Source: Thermoplasmata archaeon
GTDB lineage: Archaea > Thermoplasmatota > E2 > UBA202 > JdFR-43
Length of the DNA stretch: 13,638 nucleotides
Reading direction: 5' to 3'
Assembly (NCBI GenBank): GCA_021161135.1
Contig: JAGHBD010000029.1
Location: forward strand, 1 to 13,638
Shown in pieces: positions 1 to 8,531 of the stretch. A model generated the notes under the pieces. It was not told the origin of the DNA, searched no databases, and saw nothing but the letters and a program-made list of their open reading frames with translations. Within the stretch, counting starts at the first letter, position 1; every line of letters starts with the position of its first letter. A program made the position numbers and the translations under genes.

Positions 1-1737
1 ATTTATTAATGCTCTCCCTTTTGCATGTCTTCCACCATATGGAATCTCATATGTTTTCTTGACAAAAACCCTTCCATCAGATGAGAAAAATAGGAGATAG
101 TCGTGCGTTGATGCTTTGACTATCTTGTATATAGCATCTTCATCCTTCATCCTCATGCCTATGAGCCCCTTTCCCCCTCTTTTCTGACTCCTGTACTCAT
201 TGAGTGGCACCCTCTTTATATAACCGCCAGCAGTGAGTATAACAACATTATCCTCCTCCTGTATTAAATCCTCAATATCCATCTCTACCGCTGCCTCTCT
301 TATCTCTGTTCTCCTTTCATCCCCATATGTTTTTTTGAGATACAGCAAATCATTTTTGATTATGGCATCGATTTCTTCTCTGCTAGCAAGTATTTTCTTC
401 AATCTCTCTATCTCCTTTTCCTTTTCCTCCCTTTCCTTTTTGAGCGCTTCATGCTCCAATGCGGTGAGTGATTGAAGGCGCATGGAAAGAATCTCCTTTG
501 CTTGCCTTTCTGAAAAGTTGAATTGCTCAATCAGTTTTTTCGCCGCCTGCTTTGCGTCTCTCGATGCCCTTATGAGTTCTATAACTTTATCAATATTCTC
601 TAACGCTTTTATGAAGCCATCAAGGATGTGCTTACTTTCCTCTGCCTTCTTTAATTCATATTTGCTCCTTCTCCTTATAACCTCTCTTCTGTGTCTTATA
701 TATTCTTCTATTAGCTCCTTCAGGTTAAGCAGCTTCGGAACGCCATCAACGAGAGCGATGCAGTTTATGCCATATGTTTTCTCCATTTGTGTATGTTTGA
801 AAAGCTGATTCTGAATAATTTCAGGAAAAACATCTTTTTTAAGTTGTATAACGACTCTCATTCCTCTTCTGTCTGATTCGTCTCTCAAATCAGCTATTCC
901 ATTTATAACCCCCTTTCTCACAAGTTCCGCAATATGTCTGAGTAAATCCGATTTATTTACCTGATACGGCAATTCAGTTATGACGATTTTATTCCCTTCA
1001 AAATGAGTTTTCGCCCTTATTTTTATGAGACCTTTGCCCGTCTTATATGCTCTGAGAATTGCATTTCTGCCGTATATTATGCCACCTGTCGGAAAATCAG
1101 GTCCTTTTATATATTTAGCAAAAAGTTCATCGATGCTTATGTCAGGGTTTTCTATTGTTGCAATAATAGCATCCACCACCTCATTAAGATTATGTGGGGG
1201 TATATCAGTTGCCATCCCCACTGCAATGCCTGAAGAGCCGTTAAGAAGGAGATTCGGAATAAGAGATGGAAGCACAACCGGCTCTTTGAGAGTGCCATCA
1301 AAATTGTCCCGCCAATCCACCGTATCTTTTTCTATATCTTTAAGCAGCTCTTCGCTTATCTTGCTTAGCCTTACTTCTGTATATCTCATCGCCGCCGGCG
1401 CATCTCCATCGATGCTTCCAAAATTTCCATGCCCATCTATTAGAGGATATCTCATTGAAAATGGTTGAGCCATTCTTACGAGAGCATCATATACCGCTGC
1501 ATCTCCATGAGGATGATATTTACCGAGGACCTCTCCCACAACTCTTGCTGATTTACGATGTGGTTTGTTGTAATGCAGCCCCATTTCTTTCATTGCATAC
1601 AGGATGCGGCGATGAACTGGCTTAAGGCCATCTCTTACATCTGGCAGAGCCCTGCCTACAATTACACTCATTGAATAGTCGAGGTATGAAGTTTTCATTT
1701 CCTCTTCGAGAGGTCTTATAATTATGCTCTCAGACAT
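1..1737 (-). CDS. gyrA: DNA gyrase subunit A, N-terminal 579 residues (C-terminus beyond left edge)
   Basis: Breakage-reunion subunit of the heterotetrameric type IIA topoisomerase that introduces negative supercoils. The start [21 protein letters not shown] is the classic GyrA beginning, followed by [21 protein letters not shown]. The winged-helix catalytic site reads AMRYTEV with the DNA-linking tyrosine at residue 119. A long coiled-coil stretch lies around residues 370-480. Residues 518-524 read QKRGGKG, a near-exact GyrA box (consensus QRRGGKG), the element that separates wrapping gyrases from topo IV; it opens the C-terminal pinwheel domain, which is cut by the window edge. The ATG lies inside the last codons of gyrB (8-bp overlap), implying translational coupling. 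Gyrase in archaea is regarded as a bacterial acquisition and is found in some euryarchaeal lineages. I am sure of the family; only about 70% of the usual ~800 residues is visible. Confidence 0.97.
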   Translation of the reverse strand, partial: MSESIIIRPLEEEMKTSYLDYSMSVIVGRALPDVRDGLKPVHRRILYAMKEMGLHYNKPHRKSARVVGEVLGKYHPHGDAAVYDALVRMAQPFSMRYPLIDGHGNFGSIDGDAPAAMRYTEVRLSKISEELLKDIEKDTVDWRDNFDGTLKEPVVLPSLIPNLLLNGSSGIAVGMATDIPPHNLNEVVDAIIATIENPDISIDELFAKYIKGPDFPTGGIIYGRNAILRAYKTGKGLIKIRAKTHFEGNKIVITELPYQVNKSDLLRHIAELVRKGVINGIADLRDESDRRGMRVVIQLKKDVFPEIIQNQLFKHTQMEKTYGINCIALVDGVPKLLNLKELIEEYIRHRREVIRRRSKYELKKAEESKHILDGFIKALENIDKVIELIRASRDAKQAAKKLIEQFNFSERQAKEILSMRLQSLTALEHEALKKEREEKEKEIERLKKILASREEIDAIIKNDLLYLKKTYGDERRTEIREAAVEMDIEDLIQEEDNVVILTAGGYIKRVPLNEYRSQKRGGKGLIGMRMKDEDAIYKIVKASTHDYLLFFSSDGRVFVKKTYEIPYGGRHAKGRALIN

Positions 1738-3604
1738 CTAAATTCACAACCTCCTTTGCATGCTCCTTTATAAACTTTCTTCTCTCCTCCACATTTTTAC
1801 CCATTAAAATGGTAAAAAGTTCATCTGCTTCAATTGCATCTTCAATCTCCACTTTTTTGAGTATTCTTTTTTCCGGATTCATCGTTGTTTCCCATAACTG
1901 CTCTGGATTCATTTCTCCCAAACCCTTATATCGCTGTATCGTCGCCCCATCCTCCGCAACCCTTTTCATTTCTTCATCACTATACGCATAATACTCTTTA
2001 TTACCTTTCTTTATTCTATATAAGGGAGGCTGAGCAATATAGATATATCCATTTTCAATCAAAGGACGCATGTATCTGAAGAAGAACGTAAGAAGAAGTG
2101 TTCTTATATGTGCTCCATCCACATCAGCATCTGTCATTATGATTATCTTGTGATAGTTTGCTTTTCTTATATCAAAATCATCTCCTATGCCCGTGCCAAT
2201 TGCAGATATTATTGCTCTTATCTCATCATTCTCCAGAATTTTATCAAAACTTGCCTTCTCAACATTCAGTATTTTACCCTTTAGAGGCAGAATAGCCTGA
2301 TATTTTCTATCTCTTCCTTGCTTCGCTGAGCCGCCTGCTGAGTCGCCTTCTACAATAAACAGCTCGCATTTCTCTGGCTCATTGGAGGTGCAATCAGCTA
2401 GTTTGCCAGGCAATGAAGTAGATTCAAGGTAACTTTTCTTTCTCACAAGTTCTCTGGCTCTTCTCGCTGCCTCCCTCGCTTTTGCTGCCTGCAATGCTCT
2501 TTCAATGATTTTTCTCGCTGCCGAAGGATTTTCTTCGAGATAAATGGAGAGTTTCTCATACATTATTGTTTCCACGATGCCTTTAACTTCTGAATTGCCG
2601 AGTTTCGTTTTTGTTTGACCCTCAAATTGTGGATTTGGGACCTTACATGAAATTATGGCTGTTAAGCCTTCCCTAACATCCTCTCCTTCCAACGATTCAT
2701 TATTTTTGAATACATTTTTTCTTCCATATTCATTAAGGACACGGGTAAGTGCTGATTTAAAACCAGAAAGATGGGTGCCTCCTTCTTTTGTATGAATGTT
2801 GTTGACGAATGTGAATATATTTTCTGCATATCCATCTGTGTATTGCATCGCAATTTCGACATGCACCCCATCCTTCTCTCCTTCAAAATAAATCACATCA
2901 TGCAGTGGATTTTTATTTCTGTTTATGTACTTAACAAATTCAATTATGCCCCCTTCATAATAGAACTCTTCCTCTTTCCCGCTCCTCTTATCAACAAGTT
3001 TTATTCTCAGTCCTTTGTTAAGAAACGCAATTTCCTGAAGACGCTTACGCAATATGTGATAATCAAATGTTTTTCCTCCAAATATTTCCTCATCAGGGTA
3101 AAATGTTACCTTTGTGCCCGTTTCCTTTGCCTCGCCGACGACTTCTAAAGGTGTTACTGGCTTCCCTCTCTCATACCTTTGCCTGTATATCTTGCCGTTC
3201 CTTCTTACTTCCACCTCAAGCCATTTCGATAAAGCATTTACAACAGATACACCCACTCCATGCAAACCACCCGCAACCTTATATGCTCCCTTATCAAATT
3301 TTCCACCTGCATGGAGTTTCGTCATCACAACTTCCACGCCTGAAATTCCATATTCTCTATGAACATCTACAGGTATTCCTCGTCCATTATCATCTACTGT
3401 TATGCTTCCATCTTCATTTATCGTCACATATATTCTATTGCAATAGCCTGCAAGGGCTTCATCTACGGAATTATCAATAACTTCCTCCACCAGGTGATGC
3501 AGTCCCTTCTCATCAGTGGAGCCAATATACATCGCTGGCCTTTTACGAACTGCCTCAAGTCCCTCAAGTACTTTAATTTTATCAACGCTATATTCTTCTG
3601 TCAT
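1730..3604 (-). CDS. gyrB: DNA gyrase subunit B
   Basis: ATPase subunit of DNA gyrase, complete at 624 aa, the short form without the extra ~170-residue insertion of enterobacterial GyrB. The GHKL ATPase domain shows RPAMYIGST (residues 22-30), the [14 protein letters not shown] motif with catalytic Glu41 and Mg-binding Asn45, and DDNGRGIPV near residue 71. The transducer domain follows. The TOPRIM domain has EGDSAGG starting at Glu419 and the metal-binding DADVDG at 492-497. The C-terminal tail has the conserved [19 protein letters not shown]. The gene starts 11 bp after the stop of the upstream zinc-protein gene and its end overlaps the gyrA start by 8 bp, so the three genes very probably share one transcript. 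No clear Shine-Dalgarno precedes the ATG. Confidence 0.98.
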   Translation of the reverse strand: MTEEYSVDKIKVLEGLEAVRKRPAMYIGSTDEKGLHHLVEEVIDNSVDEALAGYCNRIYVTINEDGSITVDDNGRGIPVDVHREYGISGVEVVMTKLHAGGKFDKGAYKVAGGLHGVGVSVVNALSKWLEVEVRRNGKIYRQRYERGKPVTPLEVVGEAKETGTKVTFYPDEEIFGGKTFDYHILRKRLQEIAFLNKGLRIKLVDKRSGKEEEFYYEGGIIEFVKYINRNKNPLHDVIYFEGEKDGVHVEIAMQYTDGYAENIFTFVNNIHTKEGGTHLSGFKSALTRVLNEYGRKNVFKNNESLEGEDVREGLTAIISCKVPNPQFEGQTKTKLGNSEVKGIVETIMYEKLSIYLEENPSAARKIIERALQAAKAREAARRARELVRKKSYLESTSLPGKLADCTSNEPEKCELFIVEGDSAGGSAKQGRDRKYQAILPLKGKILNVEKASFDKILENDEIRAIISAIGTGIGDDFDIRKANYHKIIIMTDADVDGAHIRTLLLTFFFRYMRPLIENGYIYIAQPPLYRIKKGNKEYYAYSDEEMKRVAEDGATIQRYKGLGEMNPEQLWETTMNPEKRILKKVEIEDAIEADELFTILMGKNVEERRKFIKEHAKEVVNLDV

Positions 3605-3615
3605 TTTTCAAAAAA

Positions 3616-3861
3616 CTAACGAAATATACCTTTACTCTCCTGTTTCACTCCTTCCATTTTATTCCAGCAACTCTCGCAATATAACTTACCACATACTGGA
3701 CATTCATAAACCATTCCTTTATAGCTTGGATCCAGCATATTTATTCCGCATACGCTGCATGAAACCTCATCCTTATATTTCTCCCTGCAATCCTTACATA
3801 CAAGTACATCTGGAGTGAGTAAATTTCTTATTCTTTCCCTTCTAATCTCTTCCTCGTTCAT
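3616..3861 (-). CDS. Small eight-cysteine zinc-binding protein, first gene of the gyrBA operon
   Basis: An 81-aa protein of unknown function. From the ATG at 3861 the cysteines are C22-x2-C25, C35-x2-C38, C54-x2-C57 and C62-x2-C65. The last four sit in YECPVCGKLYCESCW. This arrangement can bind two zinc ions in a tandem zinc-ribbon or RING-like (cross-brace) fold. The N-terminus (MNEEEIRRERIRNLL) looks helical and charged. There is no signal peptide or membrane segment. The frame can be extended upstream to a TTG at 3882, but the ATG is preferred: a TATA-like TTTATATTC lies 31 bp upstream, leaving only a few nucleotides of leader. It is followed 11 bp later by gyrB. Co-transcription suggests, but does not show, a link to gyrase or nucleic-acid metabolism. 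I do not recognise a named family. Confidence 0.8.
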   Translation of the reverse strand: MNEEEIRRERIRNLLTPDVLVCKDCREKYKDEVSCSVCGINMLDPSYKGMVYECPVCGKLYCESCWNKMEGVKQESKGIFR

Positions 3862-3887
3862 TTTTACCCCACACAAAATCAATTTCC

Positions 3888-3896
3888 GAATATAAA
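3888..3896 (-). promoter_or_regulatory. TATA box of the zinc-protein/gyrB/gyrA operon
   Basis: Read on the minus strand the site is TTTATATTC, centred 31 bp upstream of the ATG at 3861. Initiation about 25 bp downstream would leave a leader of roughly 5 nt. No other promoter-like sequence is seen in the 11-bp zinc-protein/gyrB gap or before gyrA. Confidence 0.55.
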
Positions 3897-3941
3897 CTTT
3901 GTTATTCTGTTTCCTGTAGATCTCTGAAAGCAGCGAGATTT

Positions 3942-4412
3942 TTAAACATGTCTTATTGTATTTGCAGGCAGAGGTTTTGTTGTATGCTGTTCAAAATCCC
4001 ATCCTTCCTTCAGTACTTCAAAGTCGAGAGTCCACATCTGGCCATTGTTTTCCTTCTTGAAAATATCCTCTGATATGTGAAGAGTTATTTCTATCTTATC
4101 TCCCACATTGTAATCTGTTAAATTTGCATCAAAATAAAATCCTCCATTTTCAAGAGATGAAAGCAATAGAAGAGTGGTGTTTCCCGTTGCTCTTTTCTCT
4201 GAAATATTATCTCTTATTATGAGAGTGTCTCCAGGATTGAGTGTTTCAAAATATGTCGTGTATGTATAGTTGTTGCTGTCTATAGTATAATTAAAATCTT
4301 CATTCAATTCCTTCAAACTCATTATAACAGTTTTTCCGCTCGCCTTTTCCGTACAGCCCGCAAGCATAAGCGAGCATACCGCAACCGCCACAACAACCAA
4401 TCCTTTCCTCAT
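3942..4412 (-). CDS. Secreted lipoprotein of unknown function
   Basis: A 156-aa exported protein. The N-terminus is MRK, then a hydrophobic stretch (GLVVVAVAVCSLM) and the lipobox LAGC with Cys20 as the predicted lipidated residue, so the mature domain should be anchored on the outer face of the cell membrane. The mature part is rich in beta-strand pattern, with NPGDTLIIRD and NVGDKIEITLHI segments that could form a small beta-barrel (OB-like) domain; that fold is a guess. Five N-x-S/T sequons (NYT twice, NIS, NTT, NLT) fit a surface-exposed glycosylated protein. It is transcribed from its own promoter, divergent from pepD, and lies 80 bp upstream of the zinc-protein gene, which has a separate TATA box. 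No family recognised. Confidence 0.85.
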   Translation of the reverse strand: MRKGLVVVAVAVCSLMLAGCTEKASGKTVIMSLKELNEDFNYTIDSNNYTYTTYFETLNPGDTLIIRDNISEKRATGNTTLLLLSSLENGGFYFDANLTDYNVGDKIEITLHISEDIFKKENNGQMWTLDFEVLKEGWDFEQHTTKPLPANTIRHV

Positions 4413-4430
4413 TATTGCCTAACCACAGGT

Positions 4431-4440
4431 AATATAAATA
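4431..4440 (-). promoter_or_regulatory. TATA box of the lipoprotein gene
   Basis: On the minus strand the site reads TATTTATATT, centred about 23 bp upstream of the ATG at 4412, so the transcript should be leaderless. It forms one half of a short divergent promoter region (4413-4498) shared with pepD. Confidence 0.6.
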
Positions 4441-4471
4441 ATTGTTGCCGTTTTTAAAATCGCTAAAAATG

Positions 4472-4480
4472 TTTTAATAC
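4472..4480 (+). promoter_or_regulatory. TATA-like box of the pepD operon
   Basis: TTTTAATAC is centred 23 bp upstream of the pepD ATG at 4499, fitting a leaderless start; no Shine-Dalgarno is present. A second AT-rich stretch (TTTTTAAAAT, 4451-4460) is too far from the ATG for this spacing. Confidence 0.5.
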
Positions 4481-4498
4481 AAAATTGCATTTCCTATT

Positions 4499-5914
4499 AT
4501 GCTCGAAAATTTGGAACCAAAGGTTGTGTGGAAATATTTTGAGGAAATTTGTAAAATACCAAGATGCTCAAAACATGAAGAGAAAATAGCAGAATACATT
4601 ATGGAAGTGGCAAGAAAGCATGGATTAGAGGTGGAGAAGGACGAAGTGGGCAATGTTGTTGCCCGTAAAAAAGCCAATGGTTATGAAAATGCTCCTATGA
4701 TAACATTGCAATGCCATATGGACATGGTTTGTGAGAAAAATAAGGATGTGGAGCATGATTTCAGCAAGGATGCTATACAGCCGTATGTGGATGGAGAGTG
4801 GGTTAAAGCTAAGGGAACAACGCTTGGTGCAGATAATGGCATTGGCTTGGCAATGTGCCTTGCCCTCATGGAAGAGAAGGATATAAAGCATGGTCCCCTC
4901 GAATTTTTATTTACGGTGGATGAGGAAACAGGTTTAACTGGAGCTTTCAATCTCAAAAAGGAATTTATAAAAGGCGAGCTTCTCATAAATCTTGATAGCG
5001 AGGATTTCGGTGTCATCTATATAGGATGTGCTGGTGGCGGTAATTCTACAATAAAGTTGCCAGTTAAGTTCGAAAATGTGGACAAAGAGGGGCTTAGAAT
5101 ACATGTAAAAGGACTTAAAGGCGGACATTCTGGCATTGAAATTGATAAGGGAAGGGCAAATTCGATAAAACTCCTTGCCCGCATCCTTTACAATATAAAT
5201 GCAAGGATAAGCAAAATAGAAGGAGGCGATAAACACAATGCTATACCAAGAGAAGCAATAGCAGAAGTTGTGGTTGATGGCGACGTGATGGACAAAATAA
5301 AGGAACTCGAAGCTGCATTTAAAAATGAATATTCCAAGACAGAGCCAGATTTGAAAGTGGAGGTGGAGAACTGCAGAATAACAAAAGTAATTGATGAGGA
5401 AAGCAATAAAAAACTCATCAAATTGCTCATGGGGTTGCCTCATGGTGTCATAGCAATGAGTCAGGAAGTGGAAGGGCTCGTTGAAACTTCAACAAATCTT
5501 GCAACAATAAGGATGGATGATGAGGCTACCATTGTAATGAGCTCAAGAAGCTCAATAAACTCTGCTCTCGATGCCTTGATGCAAAGTATAAGATGCATAG
5601 GCGAGCTGGCAGGGGCAAGCGTAGAAGAAGGAAGTAAGTATCCGGGATGGAAGCCAAATCTGGAATCAAGGTTGCTTAAAATAGCATCAGATGCTTTTAA
5701 GGAGCTTTACGGAAAGGAGCCAGAAAAGAAGGCCATACATGCAGGACTGGAAACTGGAGTTATAGGAGATATAACAGGAATAAAGGAGATAATTTCAATT
5801 GGTCCACAGATAGAGCATCCCCACAGCCCTGATGAGAGGGTTCATATAAAAAGTGTTGAGGAATTCTGGAAATATCTATTACATCTGCTGGAAAAAGTGG
5901 CGAAAGAATGGTGA
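4499..5914 (+). CDS. pepD: Aminoacyl-histidine dipeptidase (PepD, peptidase family M20C)
   Basis: A metallopeptidase hydrolysing dipeptides, typically Xaa-His, in the cytoplasm; 471 aa against about 485 in E. coli PepD. All di-zinc site residues of the family are visible at a constant offset of 7 from E. coli numbering: H73 and D75 in CHMDM, bridging D112 in GADNG, E142 and E143 in DEETG, and D166 in NLDSED; the C-terminal ligand is H442 in PHSPDERVHI. The lid/dimerisation domain lies between the two halves, beginning near the GGHSGIEI motif. No signal peptide. The gene starts leaderless from a TATA-like box and its stop overlaps the ATG of the exported hydrolase by 7 bp, so both should be made from one mRNA. 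Together they suggest peptide scavenging: an outside hydrolase and an inside dipeptidase. Confidence 0.95.
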   Translation: MLENLEPKVVWKYFEEICKIPRCSKHEEKIAEYIMEVARKHGLEVEKDEVGNVVARKKANGYENAPMITLQCHMDMVCEKNKDVEHDFSKDAIQPYVDGEWVKAKGTTLGADNGIGLAMCLALMEEKDIKHGPLEFLFTVDEETGLTGAFNLKKEFIKGELLINLDSEDFGVIYIGCAGGGNSTIKLPVKFENVDKEGLRIHVKGLKGGHSGIEIDKGRANSIKLLARILYNINARISKIEGGDKHNAIPREAIAEVVVDGDVMDKIKELEAAFKNEYSKTEPDLKVEVENCRITKVIDEESNKKLIKLLMGLPHGVIAMSQEVEGLVETSTNLATIRMDDEATIVMSSRSSINSALDALMQSIRCIGELAGASVEEGSKYPGWKPNLESRLLKIASDAFKELYGKEPEKKAIHAGLETGVIGDITGIKEIISIGPQIEHPHSPDERVHIKSVEEFWKYLLHLLEKVAKEW

Positions 5915-7800
5915 AAAAAGCCGTTCTTTTTGCCTCCCTTCTCCTTCTTCTCCCTTTCTCATTCTCTTTTCAAAAACCAGATTATATAAAGGAGACATAT
6001 ATGGTGGAAATGAGAGATGGCATAAAACTTGCCACCGACATCTATCTGCCAGGCGAAGGAAAATACCCTGTTGTGCTAATAAGAACGCCTTATAATAAAA
6101 ACTCCACGGATGAATCACTAATCAAAGCCTTTTTGAGCAGAGGATATGCTCTCGTAGTTCAAGATTTACGCGGATGCCACGCTTCAGAAGGAAAATTCAG
6201 AGCATTCCTCGATGATGGCTGGGGTGCTACACAGGATGGCAACGATACTGTGCAGTGGATAAGGAAGCAGGAATGGTGCAACGGCAAGGTGGCGGTGTGG
6301 GGCGGCTCGGCAATGGGCATAGCCGCCTATCTGCTGGCGGGGAGCTGCGATGTAAATTGCATTTTATCTGCCATAGCTGCTTCAAACCTTTATAAGCATG
6401 CAATGTATCCTGGAGGTGAGTGGCGGGGGGATGCTGAAATATGGCTTGAGAACCAGCAGGCGGAATATATGATACCAGTTTTTGAGGAACATTACAATTA
6501 TGGCGATTTCTGGCACCAGCTTGATTTATCCACTCGTTATCCACAAATTTCTACGCCAATATTTCATATTGGTGGATGGTATGATATCTTTGCTGAAGGA
6601 ACAATCGATGCTTTTCAAGGGCTTAAATACAAGGGCAATCAGAAATTGCTGATGGGTCCATGGACTCATGCAGCTTTTGTAACGAGGCAGCAGGGAGATT
6701 TGCTATATCCTGTGAATTCATTTCTTGATGTTTATGGAGTGACATTTTCCTGGCTCGATTACTGGATGAAAGGAGAGGATACAGGAGTGATGGATGAAAA
6801 GGTAAGGTTTTACATGATGGGGGAATGCGATACTGTTTATGGATATAAGGGAGATGGAACAGGAAATGAATGGTGGATAAGCGATGACTGGCCCCCGTAT
6901 ACGGCAAGAGCAACTCCATTTTATTTCCATGAAAATGGTTTACTCAATCAGGAAAAGCCGCGTGATGAAGGTTTCGATAGCTACATTTACAATCCATCTA
7001 ATCCCTTTCCAACAACAGGAGGAAGAAATCTTGTTTTTCCTGCTGGCCCATTAAAGCAAAATGAGGTGGAAGCAAGAAAAGATGTGATTTCCTATACATC
7101 TCCTCCTCTTGAAGAGCCCCTTTACATTGCAGGCAATATAACAGCTCATTTATGGGTTAGCTCTTCAGCCAGAGATACAGATTTCTGTATAAGAATATGT
7201 GATGTTTATCCAGATGGTTCTTCATTTCTTGTACTTGACTCCATTTTTATGGCGAGACATCGCATTTCATTTGAGAGAGAAGATTTCCTTGAAGCAGGTA
7301 AAATTTATGAAATTAACATAAGCGTTGGTAATATTGCCATCGTGTTTAATAAAGGACATAGAATAAGAGTGGATATCACTTCAAGCAACTATCCTGCATA
7401 TGAAAGAAATCCGAATACTGGGGATGCATTCCGTAAAAACAAGAGTTATGTTGTTGCAGAAAATACTATATGGCATGATGAGCAACATCCATCATGCATC
7501 ATGCTACCCGTCCTTGAAAAATTTGAAATAGAGCCCATAAAAGGAGTATATGTGGCTGGAAAGAAAATCATGGATGCCAGAATGCTTGTAATTATTGGTA
7601 AAATGAATTTTGAGGTGGATGCAAACTGCAGCAAAGTTTCTCTATATCTCGATAATAGGCTTATATGTGAGGATACATCTAAACCATTTATTCTGGAGCT
7701 TGATGAAACAGCTATAGGTTTTCATAAACTTAAGTTTGCTATGTTTGATGCTGGCGGGATGGTTGCAAGAGAAAAGACAGCCATTATATTCAACTTATAA
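5908..7800 (+). CDS. Exported CocE/NonD-type alpha/beta serine hydrolase (X-Pro dipeptidyl-peptidase S15-like)
   Basis: A 630-aa alpha/beta hydrolase related to cocaine esterase and X-Pro dipeptidyl-peptidases. Residues 1-21 are a signal peptide (MVKK, then a leucine/phenylalanine-rich core); no lipobox. The hydrolase core starts at MRDGIKLATDIYLP. The nucleophile is Ser134 in WGGSAMG, where the commoner motif is GxSYxG. Asp226 in GGWYDIF and His254 in GPWTHA complete the triad, with the same 28-residue Asp-His spacing as cocaine esterase. The jelly-roll C-terminal domain follows (about residues 350-545), then ~80 extra residues resembling an Ig-like strand-rich domain. The substrate (peptide or ester) cannot be told from sequence. 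It overlaps the pepD stop, so it is in that operon. A second possible start at 6001 has a better Shine-Dalgarno and would omit the signal peptide. Confidence 0.92.
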   Translation: MVKKAVLFASLLLLLPFSFSFQKPDYIKETYMVEMRDGIKLATDIYLPGEGKYPVVLIRTPYNKNSTDESLIKAFLSRGYALVVQDLRGCHASEGKFRAFLDDGWGATQDGNDTVQWIRKQEWCNGKVAVWGGSAMGIAAYLLAGSCDVNCILSAIAASNLYKHAMYPGGEWRGDAEIWLENQQAEYMIPVFEEHYNYGDFWHQLDLSTRYPQISTPIFHIGGWYDIFAEGTIDAFQGLKYKGNQKLLMGPWTHAAFVTRQQGDLLYPVNSFLDVYGVTFSWLDYWMKGEDTGVMDEKVRFYMMGECDTVYGYKGDGTGNEWWISDDWPPYTARATPFYFHENGLLNQEKPRDEGFDSYIYNPSNPFPTTGGRNLVFPAGPLKQNEVEARKDVISYTSPPLEEPLYIAGNITAHLWVSSSARDTDFCIRICDVYPDGSSFLVLDSIFMARHRISFEREDFLEAGKIYEINISVGNIAIVFNKGHRIRVDITSSNYPAYERNPNTGDAFRKNKSYVVAENTIWHDEQHPSCIMLPVLEKFEIEPIKGVYVAGKKIMDARMLVIIGKMNFEVDANCSKVSLYLDNRLICEDTSKPFILELDETAIGFHKLKFAMFDAGGMVAREKTAIIFNL

Positions 7801-7807
7801 ACGGCAA

Positions 7808-7815
7808 TTTTATAA
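7808..7815 (+). promoter_or_regulatory. TATA box of the second lipoprotein gene
   Basis: TTTTATAA is centred 24.5 bp upstream of the GTG start at 7836, the same spacing as other promoters here. It supports a leaderless GTG start and an independent transcript after the hydrolase gene. Confidence 0.55.
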
Positions 7816-7835
7816 GGAGAAGAGTATTTTGGAAT

Positions 7836-8321
7836 GTGGATAAAAGAGCTTTGATTGTGGCTGTAATTATTATGCTCCCTGTCTTTTCAGGATGTGTTTA
7901 TTTGGAGAAAATTGAGCAGTTTTTAATGCCTCCTCCGCAGTATAAATGGAAAAAGTTGATAAGTGTTGAGGATACTTTTGGATGGGCAGATGTAGTGAAT
8001 AAGCAGCTAGCAAAAATATCTGATTATCCAATCTATGTTTCGAATGAGACAAAATATCTGAACATCTATATTCATGTTGAATTTTCCAATCCGATTAATC
8101 CAGATATAGAGAGCTTGAGCCAGGGGCATTTGAACTTTACCATTCTCAAGCCAAATGGCGAAAATATAACCAAAACATATTGCACGGCAACAAAAGTAAA
8201 AACATTTGATGATTATTTCTATTTTGAAAACCCGCAGGAAGGGCAGTGGAACATCATAATAAGGGTTTTTGGCTATGGCAAATACAGAGTAGTGGCGCAG
8301 GCATATCAGCCAGTTAGCTAA
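7836..8321 (+). CDS. Small secreted lipoprotein of unknown function
   Basis: A 161-aa exported protein with GTG start. The N-terminus MDKR is followed by a hydrophobic core (ALIVAVIIMLPV) and a lipobox FSGC with Cys20 as the likely lipid anchor. The mature part opens with a short amphipathic segment, then a beta-rich domain with three sequons (NET, NFT, NIT) and a GQWNIIIRVFGYGKYRV segment typical of a C-terminal beta-sandwich edge, as in domains that bind or stabilise other surface proteins. The ATG at 7834 is in another frame and soon stops, so the GTG, placed 24.5 bp after a TATA box, is chosen. It sits between the peptidase operon and the tRNA and is the last clearly host gene before the mobile element. 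No family recognised. Confidence 0.82.
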   Translation: MDKRALIVAVIIMLPVFSGCVYLEKIEQFLMPPPQYKWKKLISVEDTFGWADVVNKQLAKISDYPIYVSNETKYLNIYIHVEFSNPINPDIESLSQGHLNFTILKPNGENITKTYCTATKVKTFDDYFYFENPQEGQWNIIIRVFGYGKYRVVAQAYQPVS

Positions 8322-8340
8322 TCTTTATGCTTCAAAATGC

Positions 8341-8349
8341 TTATATTTT
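8341..8349 (+). promoter_or_regulatory. TATA box of tRNA-Thr
   Basis: TTATATTTT is centred 26 bp upstream of the first nucleotide of the tRNA, the normal archaeal spacing for transcription starting at or near position 1. Confidence 0.6.
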
Positions 8350-8406
8350 CTTCATAATTTCCTTCATTGAGCCGCCGTAGCTTAGCGGTAGAGCGTCTGA
8401 TTCGTA

Positions 8407-8453
8407 GAGCCCTTTAGAAAGGTGCTTCACCCCAAACTAAAGGGTTTCGAAAA
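8407..8453 (+). other. Archaeal bulge-helix-bulge intron in tRNA-Thr (position 37/38)
   Basis: The splicing motif is canonical. The 4-bp central helix is TTCG (8401-8404) with CGAA (8448-8451), flanked by 3-nt bulges TAG (8405-8407) and AAA (8452-8454). Cleavage after the second bulge base gives 8406/8407 and 8453/8454. The intron itself folds into a long hairpin: CCCTTTAG (8410-8417) pairs perfectly with CTAAAGGG (8437-8444), and GGTG-CTT-CACC (8421-8431) forms an inner hairpin. The substrate is suited to the tRNA splicing endonuclease EndA. Confidence 0.9.
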
Positions 8454-8489
8454 ATCAGAAGGTCGCGGGTTCAAATCCCGCCGGCGGCT
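8454..8489 (+). other. Putative attL: 3' part of tRNA-Thr
   Basis: Archaeal tRNA-targeting integrases usually recombine within a block from the anticodon region to the 3' end of the gene. The segment from position 38 to the discriminator is next to an intact integrase starting 42 bp downstream, so the attachment core probably lies here or slightly further 5'. The matching copy at the other end of the element is not in this window, so the exact borders are unknown. Confidence 0.4.
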
Positions 8490-8502
8490 CTCAATGCGAG
8501 GG

Positions 8503-8510
8503 TTTAAAAT
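8503..8510 (+). promoter_or_regulatory. TATA-like box of the integrase gene
   Basis: TTTAAAAT is centred 25.5 bp upstream of the ATG at 8532, implying a leaderless integrase mRNA starting just inside the element next to the tRNA. No Shine-Dalgarno precedes the ATG. Confidence 0.5.
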
Positions 8511-8531
8511 CCCCAACACATTTACATAGTG

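Larger units (their letters stand above)
8371..8489 (+). tRNA. tRNA-Thr, anticodon CGU, with a 47-nt intron
   Basis: The full cloverleaf can be drawn. Acceptor GCCGCCG (8371-8377) pairs with CGGCGGC (8482-8488). The D-stem GCTT/GAGC encloses the D loop with GG. The anticodon stem TCTGA (8396-8400) pairs with TCAGA (8455-8459). The spliced loop TTCGTAA gives anticodon CGU at 8403-8405, reading ACG (Thr). The T-arm is GCGGG-TTCAAAT-CCCGC (8465-8481). The discriminator is U (8489), as in many archaeal threonine tRNAs, and CCA is not encoded. The gene is interrupted after position 37. It lies directly upstream of an integrase gene in the same orientation, so it is the probable integration target, and its 3' part would then be the left attachment site. 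Confidence 0.95.

Noticed and set aside
1025..1468. 147-aa open frame opposite gyrA
   Set aside because: The minus strand encodes the GyrA catalytic core with Tyr119, and the plus-strand product shows no sense of its own.
2771..3148. 125-aa open frame opposite gyrB
   Set aside because: It is a shadow of gyrB: it lies wholly inside a gene with all gyrase motifs, and its product has no recognisable features, promoter or ribosome-binding site.
5982..5990. TTATATAAA resembling a TATA box inside the hydrolase gene
   Set aside because: It is only about 15 bp from the internal ATG at 6001, too close to drive a leaderless start there; it encodes ordinary residues (DYIKE).
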